Shown here piece after piece: positions 4,298-6,197 of a DNA stretch of 6,197 nucleotides. Each line of letters begins with the position of its first letter. The stretch's first letter is position 1. Where the stretch lies: NCBI GenBank assembly GCA_964639275.1, contig CAZXCQ010000330.1:1-6197 (forward strand). Direction: 5' to 3'. Position numbers and translations under genes: made by a program. Below the pieces are notes generated by a model. That model was given only the letters and a program-made list of their open reading frames with translations, was not told the origin of the DNA and did no database searches. This stretch comes from CAZXCQ01 sp964639275. Lineage in GTDB: Bacteria > Desulfobacterota > DSM-4660 > Desulfatiglandales > Desulfatiglandaceae.

Positions 4298-4885
4298 ATG
4301 AGAACCAATCGCCGAACAACCTTTGTGGGGCTACTTCTCTTTGTCTTCCTCTTTGGGGTTGAGCCGGCTCATATCCGCTGTGGCGCTGCATCCAGGACGC
4401 CACTTCCCCCTCCTCCTTATGATCCCAAGGATAAACCGGACCCCTTTCTTTCCTATCTGGTCAAGGCCCAGAAGGCCCTGAGCAGGCTGGAGGCGGAAAA
4501 GCAGCGCAAACTGGAAGAGGAACAGGAAAGGGCGAGAAAAAGAAAGCTTGCCGCCGCAGAAAAACTCAAGGCCCTCAGAAGAGCCAGGACCGATTTGCAA
4601 AAACTCGACCTCTCACAACTGACCTTGACGGCCATTATCAAGGCCAAAGACCGCGCCTGGGCCATGGTTCGCGATAAGGCGGGCAGGGGATACATCCTGA
4701 AGAAAGGGACCTTGATCGGAAAAAACGGCGGCGTGGTGGACCAGGTGGTATGGCAGGCCGAGAAGTCCCTCTTTGGGAAGCGATATGTTCGAAAGGTCAT
4801 CATCAAAGAGCCCTATTTATATAAGGAGGAATATATCAGGTACAAATCGATCGAGATGGAAATGGCGGAAAAGGAGTATAAGTAG
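4298..4885 (+). CDS. pilP: Type IV pilus assembly protein PilP
   Basis: PilP links the PilN-PilO dimer to the secretin PilQ in the periplasm. The 195-residue product starts with a signal-type sequence: RTNRR, then a hydrophobic core (about 8-21). It has the PilP boxes YDPKDKPDPF (41-50), LQKLDLSQLTLTAI (100-113) and AMVRDKAGRGYILKKGTLIG (122-141), the last two belonging to the HR beta-domain that contacts PilQ. Two things are unusual. The only early cysteine (Cys28) follows HIR, which is not a lipobox, whereas many PilP proteins are lipoproteins. Also, between the DPF and LQ boxes lies a very charged, probably helical segment (about 55-98) rich in Lys, Arg, Glu and Ala. The ribosome binding site is weak (AGGG two bases before the ATG). 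Confidence 0.92.
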   Translation: MRTNRRTTFVGLLLFVFLFGVEPAHIRCGAASRTPLPPPPYDPKDKPDPFLSYLVKAQKALSRLEAEKQRKLEEEQERARKRKLAAAEKLKALRRARTDLQKLDLSQLTLTAIIKAKDRAWAMVRDKAGRGYILKKGTLIGKNGGVVDQVVWQAEKSLFGKRYVRKVIIKEPYLYKEEYIRYKSIEMEMAEKEYK

Positions 4886-4918
4886 TGTTTAAAATGCCTA
4901 AACTTTAAGGGAGAATAA

Positions 4919-6197
4919 ATGAATCGATCACTCAGGGTATTGCCATACATCTTTTTCCTGATACTCATTTTCGGCTGTCAGACCGCAAAAAGGCAGGACG
5001 CCCCCCCTCGCCATGGCGACAGTTTTGATGGATTTGTTTCCTCCCTTCTAAAGGAAGTCGCCACCAGTCACTTTGATCAGGAGAGAAAACCGGTCATCAA
5101 GGTGGCTGTCTTTGATTTTACCGACCAGAAGGGGGATATCACCGCGGGCTCCCTCTATCTTACCAACCGGGTGAGGCTGGCCTTTGGCCATGGCGTCCAA
5201 TTTGACCTTCTCAAGCTTGAGGAACTCTCAAAAAAATCCATCATCAGCGCAGAGGTTTTTGATAAAGATCCCCGGCTAAGAGATCGGCTGGTGACCCACC
5301 TAAAGGCCGACTTTTACCTCTTTGGGGAGATTTGGACCGACGACCCGTCCCTCTTTGTCTGCAAGGTCAGGGCATGGGAAATCGCCAGACCCTCCAAAGA
5401 CCCCGGAAAGATAGAACCCGCAAAGCTGGAGATGCCCCAGTTCTCATGGAAACCGGATCTGACAGAGTCGGGATACGCCTTTTTCAGGGAGATCCTGGTG
5501 AGTGCCGCAGGGCAAACGACCCAATCGCTGGAGGCTGTCAACCTGGCCGATGTCATCTTTTTGACCCAGCCCATGTGCGACGATCTCAATCTCTCCTGGC
5601 AGGTGAAATCCGACGGCATGATATATGATCGCAGAAAGGAGAGGGAGGCAGGATCTCTCCGGGACCGAACCGGACAGGTCATGCAGAGCCGCGTCAAGAG
5701 CCCCGAGGCCCTAAGAGAGCTCAGTTTTGTCATCAAGAACTTTGATCTGGTGATCAAGGAGAGCGGGGGCACGGCCTCTGAACTGGAATCCTATATCCTT
5801 CCGCCGGCAAGCGATTACTATTTTGTGACATACCGCCAGGGACAGGAGGAATGGGGGCTCCGTTTTATGTATCTGTGGAGCACCCAGGGGAGGAGTCAAA
5901 GGCCCTCGGCCTGGGAGAGCGGAAAGGGGTGGCAGTTCTATGTGGCCGAAGGAGACTGGTCGTTCAAGATGCCGGTGGGGGTTCATACCGCCACGGCCAC
6001 CCTAAAACCGGTGGCCGAAACCGAATTCGGGACCAAGCTTCCCAGGTCGGAGTTTGTGACCAAGTTCAAGTTCTCTGTAAAACCCGGGCTCAACATATAC
6101 GTGGTCAACTATGTCTATCGAAGGGACAGACCCGAGATCTTTGTCAGAAGACTCGATATCGTGGACACCAAAGACGAAAAAGGCCGGGGCATAAAGA
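4919..6197 (+). CDS. Lipoprotein with FlgO/CsgG-like N-terminal domain (partial, 3' end missing)
   Basis: I do not recognise this as a named gene. The 426 codons in the window have no stop, so the 3' end lies beyond it. The ATG is preceded by AAGGGAG at 5 bases (4907-4913). Residues 1-20 form a lipoprotein signal ending in the lipobox IFGC, with Cys20 as the acylation site. Residues about 57-155 (KVAVFDFTDQKGD, then TNRVRLAFG, then LKADFYLFGEIW) have the pattern of the FlgO/CsgG/LpoB-like alpha-beta fold found in outer-membrane-associated assembly lipoproteins. The rest (about 180-426) has no recognised family. It contains aromatic-rich beta-type segments, for example SDYYFVTYRQGQEEWGL and GWQFYVAEGDWSFKMPVG. 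The gene lies 33 bases after pilP, the place where pilQ often stands, so it is probably part of the pilus operon. A role as a PilQ pilotin or periplasmic assembly factor is an inference. Confidence 0.85.
   Translation, partial: MNRSLRVLPYIFFLILIFGCQTAKRQDAPPRHGDSFDGFVSSLLKEVATSHFDQERKPVIKVAVFDFTDQKGDITAGSLYLTNRVRLAFGHGVQFDLLKLEELSKKSIISAEVFDKDPRLRDRLVTHLKADFYLFGEIWTDDPSLFVCKVRAWEIARPSKDPGKIEPAKLEMPQFSWKPDLTESGYAFFREILVSAAGQTTQSLEAVNLADVIFLTQPMCDDLNLSWQVKSDGMIYDRRKEREAGSLRDRTGQVMQSRVKSPEALRELSFVIKNFDLVIKESGGTASELESYILPPASDYYFVTYRQGQEEWGLRFMYLWSTQGRSQRPSAWESGKGWQFYVAEGDWSFKMPVGVHTATATLKPVAETEFGTKLPRSEFVTKFKFSVKPGLNIYVVNYVYRRDRPEIFVRRLDIVDTKDEKGRGIK

Noticed and set aside
5314..5986. Minus-strand open frames in the lipoprotein gene
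   Set aside because: The plus-strand frame has a ribosome binding site, signal sequence and lipobox, and continues uninterrupted for 426 codons, so the opposite frames are shadows.

Overview
The window looks like chromosomal DNA from a Gram-negative bacterium, most likely of the deltaproteobacterial / Desulfobacterota type. This rests on the gene content (a type IV pilus pilM-N-O-P block preceded by a small XRE-type regulator), a GEMM-I riboswitch in front of pilus genes, and intergenic palindromic repeats of the 'CGTCATTCCGG ... CCGGAATCCAG' kind. The taxon is an inference; no marker gene fixes it.

Layout. Bases 1-354 hold no gene and are filled with repeats: two copies of a short repeat family (a third lies at 1357-1422) and a MITE-like palindromic element. 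Next is lepB (signal peptidase I) on the minus strand, probably starting at a TTG at 972 behind a perfect AGGAGG. Between lepB and the plus-strand operon lie about 760 bases of regulatory and repeat DNA. They contain a stem-loop in the lepB leader, an AT-rich divergent promoter zone with a near-consensus plus-strand sigma70 promoter (TTGAAA-17-TATACT, extended -10), a series of palindromes and repeats, then a GEMM-I cyclic-dinucleotide riboswitch (about 1514-1606) and an intrinsic terminator (1617-1654).

The operon downstream of the terminator runs without a visible internal terminator: a small HTH protein, pilM, pilN, pilO, pilP, and a lipoprotein gene cut by the window end. PilM (cytoplasmic actin-like), PilN and PilO (inner-membrane bitopic) and PilP (periplasmic) form the type IV pilus alignment complex that links the inner-membrane motor to the secretin PilQ. 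The position often occupied by pilQ holds instead a lipoprotein whose N-terminal domain resembles the FlgO/CsgG-like fold. Genes are tightly packed (overlap of 4 bases, or gaps of 0 to 33 bases), which suggests one transcript.

The main point of interest is the control region. The riboswitch and terminator place pilus assembly and the HTH regulator under direct second-messenger control by transcription attenuation. The terminator 5' arm and the bases just before it are complementary to two separate parts of the aptamer, which gives a testable switching model. Repeats appear to have accumulated between the best upstream promoter and the aptamer.
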